From the NCBI GenBank assembly GCA_022564295.1, contig JADFLR010000012.1, forward strand, positions 34,101 through 98,100: 64,000 nucleotides of DNA, read 5' to 3'. The stretch comes from Bacteroidota bacterium (GTDB taxonomy: Bacteria > Bacteroidota > Ignavibacteria > Ignavibacteriales > Ignavibacteriaceae). The notes below the pieces were generated by a model, which was not told where the DNA came from, made no database searches, and saw only the letters and a program-made list of their open reading frames with translations. Of this stretch, positions 43,633 through 53,097 are shown piece after piece (the stretch's first letter is position 1; the number at the start of each line of letters is the position of its first letter). The position numbers and the translations under genes are program-made.

Positions 43633-46185
43633 ATGACAGCTATGTTTTCGAATAATTCTCAAAATAACAAAAAATCTAAAGAAAAAACTCTTCTAGAGAT
43701 TGTTCAGATAATATATCGCAGGCGGTTAATATTAATTGGTTCGCTACTGATAACAATCATTATGGCTGTTCTGTTTAATATGACATCAACTCCTGTTTAT
43801 AAAGCTTTAGGGTTACTTAAAAAAGAAGTTGTATCTAACGATAGAACAAGGGGAGACTTTGCGGAAATTATCGATTTTCAAACCAGAGATGAGATTGAAA
43901 CCGAGATGGAGTTGGTGAAAACATGGAATGTTATGAGTGGAGTTGTTGATGAACTGAAACTGAATATTCATATAAATAAAATTATAACTCCAGGAGGACA
44001 AACAATTGAGATTGATCAACCCATTGTTTACTTTTCTGATCCTGCAGTTGTAGATAAATATTCAATCCCTTTTGATTTACCTGAATTTAGATCTGTAATT
44101 ACTAAACAAAAGAAAGAAAGCGCAAAACTATATATTGTAAAAACAGGTAATAACTCCTTCGAAATAAGAGATGCTGTAACCGACCAATTATTGAATTCTT
44201 TAGACGGATTTGTTCATTCTTCAGGTGATGAATTGATTAATAAAGATTCTGTGGTAACGATTTCTTTGCCCGAAGAGGAAATTAAATTTGAATTGCCCAT
44301 AGCTGATATTGAAATTTCATGGAAAAATGTACCACTAAGAAGCAGTGTTTACTTTGATATTCGAAATTATTACAAGACAATGGAAAGTCTTAAAAAGAGG
44401 ATAACCATTGGAAGAGTTGGTAGAACAAACGTGTTTGAAATATCAGTTAAGTCTTCTTCTTCTTTTGCAGCAGCTTTAATGGTTAATACAACAATTGATA
44501 AATTTAGGGATTCCAGAATAGAGCAGCAAAAGCAAACTATCCGATATTCTTTTAAGTTTGTTGATGAACAATTAAAGGAGATGAAGGATAAATTAGTTGA
44601 GGCTGAAGATAATCTTAGTACATTTAAATCGAGTGGACAAATAACAACTATTGACCAGAGCTCCAGAGAGTTGGTACAATTTTTAAGTAAGCTTGAAGCT
44701 GAAAAAGTAAATACAGATTTGTTAATGGCTGATTATCAGAATAAAGTGGCAGAGATTCAGAATGAAATGAATATAAGTGGATATATTGATCAAAGTTTTC
44801 TTTCTCCCCTAAATAATACTAATATAAACTCTCCGTTTTCTGCACTTCTAAGACAACTTTCAGATCTTGAATTACAGCGATTAGAACTTTTACAGAGACG
44901 AACGGAAAAACACCCCGACGTTATTGCGCTGGATGATCAAATTTATATGACAAAAGAAAAGCTGAATTCATACAATCAAAACACTTTAACTGCCTATCAA
45001 ATAATTATTAACTCCTTTGAGAAGAAACTTTTAAAGATTACAAATCTTATGTCGAAGTACGAAGTAAAACTTGAGATGCTTCCTGCCAAAGAAAATCGAT
45101 TAGCGCGTTTGATGCGAAAGAAAAATGTTTATGAAAAGATCAATAATTTGCTGTTGGATAAAAGAGAAGAAATGCGGATGGCTGAACTTTCAAAACTACA
45201 GGATATTGCGGTAGTAGATCCGGCACATGAGCCTCTGAAACCAATAGCCCCGCGCAAAATATTTAATCTTTTTGTTGCTCTAATTTTAGGTGGGTTTGTC
45301 GGCTTAATTGGTGTGTTTTTGTTAGAGTTAAAGAATAATAAGCTTATTAATCTGGATGTGTTAGAAGAAGAATTTAATCTCCCGATATTTGCCATCATTC
45401 CAAAATATTCCAATGTAATTAAAGATAGAATTAAAAATGCTACTGAGAGTAAAGAGAAGTTTGTTACCTTAATGGATGAACAGGAAGGGTTTAGGGAAAC
45501 ATTTCGTTTGTTGAAGACCAAACTTCTTTTCCAAATGGAAGGAAGAGAAAAAATATTTATGATTACCAGTTGTGAAGAAAATACTGGTAAAACAAGTATC
45601 GTTGCTAATCTTGCAATATCAATTGCGCAGGAAAATAAAAAAGTGTTGTTGATTGATTGCGACCTTAGAAAAGCTGCACTATCAAAAATGTTTGATGTGC
45701 CTAAGAATGCACCTGGTCTAATAGAATTTATAGAAAGGGATGTTGCCCCTACAATCTATACGAAAGTACTTAAGAATATTGATATTCTTCCGGCAGGCGG
45801 AACAAGAGAAGATTCCAGTCACTTGCTAAACTCTGAAAGAATGAGACTACTTTTCAATGCTATAGATACATCATTCTACGATTATATAATTATCGATACA
45901 CCACCTGTAACAAGAGTTGTAGATACTCTAGTTCTTGGAAGATCGATTAAGGATGCTATTCTTGTTGTTCGGCCGGGTTATTCATTTAAAGAAGCTGTGT
46001 TAGGCGGAATACAAGAAATGCTTCAGGCAAAAATAAAACTGCGCGGTATCGTTGCTAATGCTGCCGAAATAAAAGATTCGTATTACTACAAATATCGTTA
46101 TCGTTATGGTTATGGTTATACTTATGGTGAAAATGGAAAAAAATCTGCAAAGAAAAAATCAAAAACTGTACAGGCAGCTGTTTAA
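43633..46185 (+). CDS. Wzc-like polysaccharide co-polymerase / bacterial tyrosine kinase
   Basis: 850 aa. The N-terminal Wzz domain (~18-80) has the first membrane segment (RLILIGSLLITIIMAVLFNM), followed by a long coiled-coil region (~295-510) and a GNVR-type segment. The second membrane segment is ~550-570 (FNLFVALILGGFVGLIGVFL). The cytoplasmic BY-kinase domain has Walker A SCEENTGKTS (~644-653), Walker A' VLLIDCDLRK (~670-679) and Walker B YIIIDTPP. The tail (816-850) carries a cluster of nine tyrosines (SYYYKYRYRYGYGYTYG) for autophosphorylation. It controls chain length and export of the polysaccharide. A strong terminator follows the gene. Confidence 0.95.
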   Translation: MTAMFSNNSQNNKKSKEKTLLEIVQIIYRRRLILIGSLLITIIMAVLFNMTSTPVYKALGLLKKEVVSNDRTRGDFAEIIDFQTRDEIETEMELVKTWNVMSGVVDELKLNIHINKIITPGGQTIEIDQPIVYFSDPAVVDKYSIPFDLPEFRSVITKQKKESAKLYIVKTGNNSFEIRDAVTDQLLNSLDGFVHSSGDELINKDSVVTISLPEEEIKFELPIADIEISWKNVPLRSSVYFDIRNYYKTMESLKKRITIGRVGRTNVFEISVKSSSSFAAALMVNTTIDKFRDSRIEQQKQTIRYSFKFVDEQLKEMKDKLVEAEDNLSTFKSSGQITTIDQSSRELVQFLSKLEAEKVNTDLLMADYQNKVAEIQNEMNISGYIDQSFLSPLNNTNINSPFSALLRQLSDLELQRLELLQRRTEKHPDVIALDDQIYMTKEKLNSYNQNTLTAYQIIINSFEKKLLKITNLMSKYEVKLEMLPAKENRLARLMRKKNVYEKINNLLLDKREEMRMAELSKLQDIAVVDPAHEPLKPIAPRKIFNLFVALILGGFVGLIGVFLLELKNNKLINLDVLEEEFNLPIFAIIPKYSNVIKDRIKNATESKEKFVTLMDEQEGFRETFRLLKTKLLFQMEGREKIFMITSCEENTGKTSIVANLAISIAQENKKVLLIDCDLRKAALSKMFDVPKNAPGLIEFIERDVAPTIYTKVLKNIDILPAGGTREDSSHLLNSERMRLLFNAIDTSFYDYIIIDTPPVTRVVDTLVLGRSIKDAILVVRPGYSFKEAVLGGIQEMLQAKIKLRGIVANAAEIKDSYYYKYRYRYGYGYTYGENGKKSAKKKSKTVQAAV

Positions 46186-46250
46186 TAATTAAATAAAGTA
46201 ATTTGAATAGTTATTTTTAAGTTGAATATCTTTCATTTGTCTTATTTAGG

Positions 46251-46279
46251 CGATTCCCGGAAAGGAATCGTTTTTTTTT
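46251..46279 (+). terminator. Rho-independent terminator after the Wza/Wzc-like genes
   Basis: A perfect 7-bp stem (cgattcc 46251-46257, ggaatcg 46264-46270), a 6-nt loop and a run of nine T (46271-46279), 65 bp after the stop of the Wzc-like gene. It closes the two-gene export operon. Confidence 0.9.
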
Positions 46280-46306
46280 AACTTAATTATTGCTCTGTTA
46301 TAATAT

Positions 46307-47347
46307 ATGTTATCTGACTTTAAAATAATTAATCCTTTAAATATACAAGATTGGGATGAACTCATTCTTCAGCATCCCGATTATTCTTTTTTCCATTCTT
46401 CTTATTGGTCAAAAGTATTGCAAGATACTTATAATTATAAACCTTTCTATTTTGTAATTGAGAAGGATAATAAGCTTAAAGCAGCTATACCTGTTATGTT
46501 TGTTGAAAGTTTTATTACTGGAAAGAGAGCTGTTTCCTTACCGTTCAGTGATTATTGTCAGCCATTAATTTCAGACGAGATAAGTTTTAATGAACTATTT
46601 AATGAAGTATTGAAATTAGGAGAAGCTAAAGGGCTAAAATATATAGAACTTCGCGGGGGCAATAAATACTTCCCTGATGTGGAAGCATCAACATTCGATT
46701 ATAACCATAACTTGGATATTACTTTAGGCGAGGAAAAACTGTTCAAAAATTTAAGCAGCAATACGAAAAGAAACATAAAAAAAGCGATACGTGAAGGAGT
46801 AACTGTAGAAATATCCAGCTCAAAATCGGCATTGGAAGATTTTTACATAATGAATTGTATTACAAGAAAAAAACATGGACTTCCTCCACAGCCAAAGAAG
46901 TTTTTTGACAATCTATTAAAATATGTGCTCTCACAAAACAGTGGTTTTATTGCAATAGGTAAACATAATAATATTAGTATTGCCGGGGCGGTTTATTTAC
47001 ATATCGGTAATAAGGCTCTTTATAAATATGGTGCATCTTTTATGGAATATCAAAACTTAAGAGCAAATAATCTGGTAATGTGGGAAGCCATAAAATATTA
47101 TTCTGCCAATGGTTTTGAATCATTTTGTTTTGGAAGAACTGAACCTGATAACGAAGGATTAAGAAAATTTAAACTCGGATGGGGAACGACAGAAGAGGAA
47201 TTAAACACTTATCGTTACAATTTTACCACTAATAATTTTGTATCAGTGAAAACAAAAACTGCGGGTTCACATAATAAATTTTTTAATAAAGCACCTCTTC
47301 CGGCACTAAAAATTTTTGGTTCGATCTTATATAAACACTTTGGATAA
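46307..47347 (+). CDS. FemAB-like acyl/aminoacyl transferase (GNAT fold)
   Basis: 346 aa. It resembles the FemAB-type proteins associated with exopolysaccharide (XrtA/PEP-CTERM-like) loci: HPDYSFFHSSYWSKVLQDTY at the N terminus, NLSSNTKRNIKKAIREGV, and CFGRTEPDNEGLRKFKLGWG at the C terminus. Such proteins are thought to attach an amino acid or acyl group to a sugar of the repeat unit; this role is inferred from context. It starts 28 bp after the terminator of the export operon, so it may begin a new transcript. Confidence 0.8.
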   Translation: MLSDFKIINPLNIQDWDELILQHPDYSFFHSSYWSKVLQDTYNYKPFYFVIEKDNKLKAAIPVMFVESFITGKRAVSLPFSDYCQPLISDEISFNELFNEVLKLGEAKGLKYIELRGGNKYFPDVEASTFDYNHNLDITLGEEKLFKNLSSNTKRNIKKAIREGVTVEISSSKSALEDFYIMNCITRKKHGLPPQPKKFFDNLLKYVLSQNSGFIAIGKHNNISIAGAVYLHIGNKALYKYGASFMEYQNLRANNLVMWEAIKYYSANGFESFCFGRTEPDNEGLRKFKLGWGTTEEELNTYRYNFTTNNFVSVKTKTAGSHNKFFNKAPLPALKIFGSILYKHFG

Positions 47348-47486
47348 TGAGAAAATAGCGATTATATTTTTGATACATCTTAGAAACTTAGCTAATAGAC
47401 AAGATTAGTTTTTCAGCTCAATTACAATTATTGTATGTGGAACACATTTTGTTACTCGCTATAAAACATTAAAAAATTACAAATAA

Positions 47487-48410
47487 TTGATGAAGAAACT
47501 ATTTTATTTTTTTAAACCAATAATACCAAGAAATGTTCAAATCTTTCTACGAAGTATACTAGTTAGAAAACAACAAAAAAAATTCAAGGATGTTTGGCCG
47601 ATTCTTAGATCATCTGCCAAAAAACCAAATGGATGGATTGGGTGGCCTGATGGGAAAAAGTTTGCAATTGTTCTCACTCACGATGTTGAACATCAAAGCG
47701 GGCACGATAAATGTTTGGAATTAATGAAAGTTGAAAAAAACATTGGATTTAAATCCTCTTATAACTTTGTCCCAGAGAGGTATCAAGTTTCAACTGAGCT
47801 AAGAAGTAGTTTGACAAATAATGGTTTTGAGGTCGGTGTACATGGTCTAAATCACGATGGTAAATTATTTCAAAACAAGAAAACATTTGATGAACGGGCA
47901 AAAAAGATTAACTTCTATTTGAAGGAGTGGAAAGCAGTGGGATTTAGAGCGCCAGCAATGCATCATAATTTAGAATGGATTAAAGGACTTAATATAGAAT
48001 ATGATTTATCAACTTTCGATACAGATCCTTTCGAGCCACAATCTGATGGGGTGGGTACTATATTTCCCTTTTGTGTTGATGGGAAGGAGCTAAATGATAG
48101 TTATGTGGAACTTCCTTACACTTTAGTCCAAGACTTTACTCTGTTTATTCTTATGAAAGAAAAAACGATTAATATTTGGAAAGAAAAGCTAAATTGGATT
48201 GCAGAAAAAGGCGGGATGGTACTTCTAAATACACATCCTGATTATATTAATTTTAATAATTCAACAATCGGACCCGAGGAGTACTCAGTGGAACTGTATA
48301 TTGATGTTCTCAACTATATAAGAGAGAAATATGTCAATGAATATTGGAATGCTCTACCTAGAGAAGTGAGCAATTATATACTTAATAATTCATCTTTAAA
48401 GAACAATTAA
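47487..48410 (+). CDS. Polysaccharide deacetylase (NodB homology)
   Basis: 307 aa. Catalytic motifs are LTHDVEHQSGHDK (motif 1, metal-binding Asp/His), EVGVHGLNHDGKLF (motif 2, HxxxH), VGFRAPAMHHN (motif 3) and LLNTHPDYIN near the C terminus. There is no signal peptide, so it probably acts in the cytoplasm or at the membrane on a sugar or lipid-linked saccharide. Six bp separate it from the GT4 gene, so the two form an operon. Confidence 0.85.
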   Translation: MMKKLFYFFKPIIPRNVQIFLRSILVRKQQKKFKDVWPILRSSAKKPNGWIGWPDGKKFAIVLTHDVEHQSGHDKCLELMKVEKNIGFKSSYNFVPERYQVSTELRSSLTNNGFEVGVHGLNHDGKLFQNKKTFDERAKKINFYLKEWKAVGFRAPAMHHNLEWIKGLNIEYDLSTFDTDPFEPQSDGVGTIFPFCVDGKELNDSYVELPYTLVQDFTLFILMKEKTINIWKEKLNWIAEKGGMVLLNTHPDYINFNNSTIGPEEYSVELYIDVLNYIREKYVNEYWNALPREVSNYILNNSSLKNN

Positions 48411-48416
48411 AAATAT

Positions 48417-49628
48417 ATGAATAATAATCATCATCCTAAAAGAGTGTGTATGATAGCAATGTCTTCTTATCCCATCGATCCTCGGATAAGAAGGCAAGCT
48501 GAGGCTTTGGATGAAGCTGGTTATGAGGTAGATATACTCTGTAGGAATTCAGGGGATCAACCATCAAAAGAAAAATTTGGAAACGTTACTGCATACAGAA
48601 TTATGAATGCACCACGGCAAGATAGTAAGATTAAATATTTCATGGTGTCTATTATATTTTTGTTTGTCGCGTTCTTTCGTTTAGTATTCTTATCAATCAA
48701 ACGAAAATATTTAGTAATTCAGGTGCATAATTTACCCGATTATTTGATTTTTGCAGGACTCCTCCATAAGATATTTGGAGCAAAACTAATTCTGGATATA
48801 CACGATCCGTCTGTAGATCTCTTTGATGAAAAATGGCCCGGTAAAAAAAATAAAATATTAAAATATTTTGTTAAGAAATTAGAACAATATTCTTGCAAAG
48901 TGGCTGATCATTTAATTACTGTTACTAAGACTTGTAAAGAAAGACTTATCGAGAGAGGGACCCAACCAGACAAAATTACAGTAATCTTTAATTCAGCAAA
49001 CGAAAGTGTTTTTAAATATAACCACACGAGAAATTTTCAAAAAATAGAAAGGGGTATTAAATTATGTTACCATGGATCAATGGCAGAGAGATTTGGATTA
49101 GATATTGCCATTAAGGCAATGCAATTAATTCTTGAGGAAATACCTGATAGTAGGTTTGATGTTTATGGTAAAATTCCCAACAGTTACGGTACACATCTTA
49201 AGGAACTAATAGTAAAATGTAATTTAGAAAATAACGTTTATCTTAATGGTCTTATAAAACGCGAACTAATACCTGAGGTACTAAGAAATTCAGATATTGG
49301 TATTGTTCCGCATTTAAACTCGGAATATGCAAATCTCGCTTTACCAACAAAAGCATTTGAATATATCGCATCAGGCCTTCCTTTAATATCTACTTACCTA
49401 AGTGATTTGGCTCAAACTTTTGGAGATAAAAGTATCACTTTTTGCCAAGGAAATAGTGCACAAGATCTTGCAGAGAAAGTGATATTCTTGGCAAAAGATC
49501 CAGATACTCGAAAGTTGAAAGTAAAGAATGCATATAAAGAATTGAGGAAGATTTCTGGTACAGTGATGGCAGAAAAATATGTTAAATTAATAAATCTTTT
49601 TCGAATTAGGAATAATAAAACCTCATAA
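48417..49628 (+). CDS. GT4 family glycosyltransferase
   Basis: 403 aa. The N-terminal half has VCMIAMSSYPIDPRIRRQAE and VQVHNLPDYLIFAGLLHKIF, with ILDIHDPSVDLF, typical of the WcaL/exosortase-type GT4 group. The C-terminal half has LCYHGSMAERFGLDIAIKAM and LRNSDIGIVPHLNSEY, with the catalytic Glu region ALPTKAFEYIASGLPLI. It likely adds a sugar to the polysaccharide repeat unit. Confidence 0.88.
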   Translation: MNNNHHPKRVCMIAMSSYPIDPRIRRQAEALDEAGYEVDILCRNSGDQPSKEKFGNVTAYRIMNAPRQDSKIKYFMVSIIFLFVAFFRLVFLSIKRKYLVIQVHNLPDYLIFAGLLHKIFGAKLILDIHDPSVDLFDEKWPGKKNKILKYFVKKLEQYSCKVADHLITVTKTCKERLIERGTQPDKITVIFNSANESVFKYNHTRNFQKIERGIKLCYHGSMAERFGLDIAIKAMQLILEEIPDSRFDVYGKIPNSYGTHLKELIVKCNLENNVYLNGLIKRELIPEVLRNSDIGIVPHLNSEYANLALPTKAFEYIASGLPLISTYLSDLAQTFGDKSITFCQGNSAQDLAEKVIFLAKDPDTRKLKVKNAYKELRKISGTVMAEKYVKLINLFRIRNNKTS

Positions 49629-49682
49629 AAATTGTAATAACTGAGCTAGTAACCATTTAGATTTTAATTGAAAAGGATATCT

Positions 49683-50318
49683 ATGTATAATAGAATTTTA
49701 GTACTATCACCCCATACAGATGATGCTGAGCTGGGTGCGGGTGGCACGATTATTAAATTTATAGCTGAGAAAAAACAGATTTTATGGGTAGTGTTCTCAA
49801 CTGCTGAGGAATCCCTTCCGAAGGGAATGAAGAAAGATACACTTGAAAAAGAATTTATAAGTGTCACAAAGAAACTGGATTTACAAAAAGACCAATATAT
49901 AGTAAACCATTTCCAGGTAAGAAAATTGCACGAAAAGCGTCAAGAAATATTAGAATTACTGGTTCAGATACGTAATAAATTCCTTCCGGATTTAGTTATC
50001 GGTCCATCTCTTAATGATTTTCATCAAGATCATATTATTGTGGCTACAGAAATGGTTAGAGCTTTTAAAGGAACTGCTTCTATTATAAGTTATGAACTTC
50101 CTTGGAATCACGTAACGTTCCACACACAATTATTTGTTCGGTTGGATAAAAAATATATTGAAAAAAAGATTGAACTGTTAAAATCATATAATTCTCAAAT
50201 TGTTAAAAAAAGAAGCTATTTTTCTAAAGAGTTTATTTTGGGAATCGCACGCACAAGAGGAGTTCAAATAAACAACCAGTTTGCAGAGGCTTTTGAAGTA
50301 ATTCGCTGGATGATTTAA
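49683..50318 (+). CDS. PIG-L family deacetylase
   Basis: 211 aa from the ATG at 49683, preceded by AAAGGA at a good distance (a TTG at 49668 is less likely). The zinc motif is LSPHTDDAELGAGGTI near residue 10; a second His lies in NDFHQDHIIVATEMVRAF. The family removes acetyl groups from N-acetylglucosamine-type sugars. It sits among capsule genes, so a nucleotide- or lipid-linked amino sugar is the likely substrate. Confidence 0.85.
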   Translation: MYNRILVLSPHTDDAELGAGGTIIKFIAEKKQILWVVFSTAEESLPKGMKKDTLEKEFISVTKKLDLQKDQYIVNHFQVRKLHEKRQEILELLVQIRNKFLPDLVIGPSLNDFHQDHIIVATEMVRAFKGTASIISYELPWNHVTFHTQLFVRLDKKYIEKKIELLKSYNSQIVKKRSYFSKEFILGIARTRGVQINNQFAEAFEVIRWMI

Positions 50319-50328
50319 GTATAAGTGG

Positions 50329-50352
50329 TCCATTAATTTTCTTATTAATGGA
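50329..50352 (+). terminator. Hairpin after the PIG-L gene, possible terminator
   Basis: A perfect 9-bp AT-rich stem (tccattaat 50329-50337, attaatgga 50344-50352) with a 6-nt loop, 10 bp after the stop codon. It lacks a T-run. Confidence 0.3.
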
Positions 50353-50697
50353 GTCCTAAATTCAAATACAATTGTCAATATATTAAAATTCACGAAAAAT
50401 ATTAATCTTAGAAATTCATAAACTTGACCAATATGAGATCAGTATTTTAACTAGTGCTAAAATTTAAACAACAAACGGTATTTGAACTATAGAGGGGTAT
50501 ACTAATTTCTATTAGATTAAACTTATTACCTATATCCTTGTTTTGGATAATTTATTTGATTAGCAGTTAATACTAATACCAAGAGATGTTGCAAGTGTTG
50601 AACATTTAAATTGATTAGACTATCATTATATTTAATAGAGACTTAAAATATTACCCGTAGAAGAAAATTTTTGTATGTATTTAATCGTGGAGTTAAT
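50353..50697. other. Intergenic AT-rich stretch, no gene seen
   Basis: About 345 bp before the ATP-grasp gene. Nothing beyond a likely promoter and the ribosome binding site (GGAG at 50688-50692) could be identified. Confidence 0.5.
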
Positions 50698-51759
50698 ATG
50701 AAGATCCTTAAAATTTTGGTTACAGGTGTTGGAGCACCCGGGATTTTAGGAACACTATATTCTCTAAAGAACAATATTGATAATAGAAGTGTTTATATCA
50801 TCGGAACTGATAGTAAGTTAGAAGTTGTAGGCAAATACGTGTGTGATAAGTTTTTCCGAATTCCTCATTCATCATTAGGAGATGAATATCTAGGCAACAT
50901 GGAAAAAATATGTCATAAAGAAGGAATAGATATTGTAATTCCTCAAAACACATTTGAATTATCATTACTATCAAAGAGGAAAAAGACCTTTGAACGTAAA
51001 GGAACACGAATATTAATTTCGGATCCGCGAGCAATTGAAATTTCAAATAATAAGTACCTACTGATGGGAAAATGTAAAGAAATAGGCATACCAGTTGGTA
51101 AGTTTAAAATAGTCAATAAATTTGAAGATTTAAAAATATTTGCTAGAAAGTTAGGGTGGCCTAAAAAGAAAATAGTCATAAAACCACCAATATCAAATGG
51201 TCTTAGAGGCGTGAGAATAATTGATGAAAATTTCGATTCTAAAAAGGCTTTTTATTTAGAAAAACCAACAAGCTTAACTACTAAGATGGATGATTTGTAT
51301 GGAGTTATTGGTGATTCATTTCCAGAACTTATAGTAACTGAATTTCTAAGCGGGATTGAATATACTGTGGATGTTTTTAGATATAATGGGCAATCTATTG
51401 TTATTCCTCGTGTAAGAGAATTAATACGTTCAGGAATAACTTTTACAGGTAATTCAATAAAACATAAAAAGATTATTGAATACTCACATGCACTCTCCAA
51501 AAACATAGGATTAGAATATTGTTTTGGATTTCAATTTAAACTTGATGGAAGGGGTTGTCCTAAAATTCTCGAATCAAATCCTAGAGTTCAAGGAACTATG
51601 GTTCTTTCAACATTTTCTGGTGCGAACATAATTTATTTATCAGTTAAAGCACTTCTCGGGGAAAGTTTTTATCTACCTAAAATTAATTGGAATACACGTT
51701 TATTACGATATTGGGGAGGAATCGCAGTCTATGATGAAAAACAAATTGGTCGTCTCTGA
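50698..51759 (+). CDS. ATP-grasp family protein (carbamoyl-phosphate-synthase-like)
   Basis: 353 aa from the ATG at 50698 (GGAG 6 bases upstream; an earlier TTG frame is rejected). The N-terminal Rossmann-like part is KILVTGVGAPGILGTLYSLK and IGTDSKLEVVGKYVCDKFF. The ATP-grasp part has KIVIKPPISNGLRGVRI and LIVTEFLSGIEYTVDVF, with the metal-binding end GFQFKLDGRGCPKILESNPR. This group joins an acid and an amine, and in polysaccharide loci may attach amino acids or carboxyl groups to sugars. It overlaps the HAD gene by 29 bp. Confidence 0.82.
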   Translation: MKILKILVTGVGAPGILGTLYSLKNNIDNRSVYIIGTDSKLEVVGKYVCDKFFRIPHSSLGDEYLGNMEKICHKEGIDIVIPQNTFELSLLSKRKKTFERKGTRILISDPRAIEISNNKYLLMGKCKEIGIPVGKFKIVNKFEDLKIFARKLGWPKKKIVIKPPISNGLRGVRIIDENFDSKKAFYLEKPTSLTTKMDDLYGVIGDSFPELIVTEFLSGIEYTVDVFRYNGQSIVIPRVRELIRSGITFTGNSIKHKKIIEYSHALSKNIGLEYCFGFQFKLDGRGCPKILESNPRVQGTMVLSTFSGANIIYLSVKALLGESFYLPKINWNTRLLRYWGGIAVYDEKQIGRL

Positions 51760-52399
51760 CGATTTATTAGATCTTGACAAATATTCTTCGCTTATCTTTG
51801 ATCTTGATGATACTCTTTATAATGAAATCGAGTATCTAAAATTAGCATATTCCTTTGCGGCCAAAAGAATTCATAAGGTAAATTCTTCTCTCCCAAAGGT
51901 AAAGTTAGAGGAGTTTTTAATATCCACCTTTTTAGCTGAGGGTAGAAAAAATTTATATCAGAAGCTAGAGAAAAACTTCCATATAAAGAATTATAACGTG
52001 GAGAATTTTCTGGATTCCTTGAGGACAGTTCCAATCTTGGAGAATTCAATTCCAATACATAAAATCTTATATGATTTCATTTCTGGAAATTTTCAAAAAT
52101 TCAAGATATTTATAGCTACAAATGGAAATCCTCTTCAGCAGGCTAACAAATATAAATCATTAAATATTCCGAATAAAAATTTAATTCAAATATTCTATTG
52201 TGATTCTTTTGGTAAAGATAAAAGAAAACCATCACCATTTTTTATAAATCACATTTTAAATAAATATAAGTTAATTAAAAAAGAATTACTCTTTGTTGGA
52301 AATTGTGAAACAGATCGAGAGGCGGCATTAAATGGGGGCATAGATTATATTGATATCTCAAATTTTATGAGTCGTATCAAATTTCAAATTCATAATTAA
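51731..52399 (+). CDS. HAD family hydrolase
   Basis: 222 aa. Motif I is SSLIFDLDDTLYNE (nucleophile and acid/base Asp), motif II ATNG, motif III lysine in GKDKRKPSPFF, motif IV VGNCETDREAALNGG. The cap is of the C1 (helical) type. It should act as a phosphatase on a small sugar or nucleotide phosphate. It is translationally coupled (29-bp overlap) to the ATP-grasp gene, so the two likely act in sequence. The last ~112 codons are repeated at 54366-54702. Confidence 0.88.
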   Translation: MMKNKLVVSDDLLDLDKYSSLIFDLDDTLYNEIEYLKLAYSFAAKRIHKVNSSLPKVKLEEFLISTFLAEGRKNLYQKLEKNFHIKNYNVENFLDSLRTVPILENSIPIHKILYDFISGNFQKFKIFIATNGNPLQQANKYKSLNIPNKNLIQIFYCDSFGKDKRKPSPFFINHILNKYKLIKKELLFVGNCETDREAALNGGIDYIDISNFMSRIKFQIHN

Positions 52400-52834
52400 T
52401 GCAATCAATACTTCAATATCTTTAATGTTTCAATTCTCCAAGATAATGTAGTCGCGAAATAACGAGAAAAACTATTTGCCAAGTAGACCAATTTAGGTTA
52501 ATAGTAGTTCAATGTTATTTCAAAAGCGCAAACAATTAATGATCACCAAATTTTTTGTTTCTCTTGGTCTTTCCCAAACCGATTTTGGATTGTTAATAAC
52601 AATAATTTGTCTAATCAGATCCTAGCAATTAAAAACATAAATTTCTACTAATAATTGGTGTTAGAACGATTTGTTAAACACATAAGCATCTTGGACTTTT
52701 ATCCTATTGATTTATCCTAATATTATCATTTTCCTGATAGCTATAAAATTCTGAGCGCTTACTTTATAAAAATATATTCCAGATGTAAAACCATCAGCAT
52801 CAAATGAAAATGTATGACTTCCGAATACGAATTC
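52062..52834 (+). repeat. Direct repeat copy 1 (~770 bp)
   Basis: This block covers the 3' half of the HAD gene and ~435 bp after it, ending inside a sorting-domain remnant. It matches 54366-55139 almost base for base. The exception is a ~45 bp patch (copy 1 near 52420-52465) where the copies differ and which adds 2 bp to the second copy. The copies are 2303-2305 bp apart and bracket a sulfotransferase gene. Confidence 0.92.
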
Positions 52835-52930
52835 TGAGTTTGCTAATTCAACAACCTCTTCACCCAATAAATTATAAACAGCAATTCTAACTTTCGAATC
52901 TACTGGCAGCATAAATGAAATATGAGTCAT
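52712..52930 (-). pseudogene. Remnant of a type IX sorting domain (C-terminal fragment)
   Basis: The minus strand encodes the last ~73 residues of a YPNPFNP-type sorting domain: ISFMLPVDSKVRIAVYNLLG, EFVFGSHTFSF, TSGIYFYKVSAQNF and RKMIILG-stop. No gene body is attached; the sequence before it is unrelated. The middle part (LPVDSKV...VELANSEF) is nearly identical in DNA to the intact beta-helix gene at 55335-56921, while the end matches the second repeat copy. Confidence 0.8.
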
Positions 52931-53097
52931 CAGGAAATTCAAGCTCTGTGGATGCCTGCAGGAATATGCTACACACCTTTTTTCTCACGATTCAATATTC
53001 GGGAGTTTATATAAAATACAATTGGATACTTTTTCTTTTTCATTTTTTAATCTTACCCTTATTGAGGGATGCAATTCTATTATCTTAAACTAAAATA

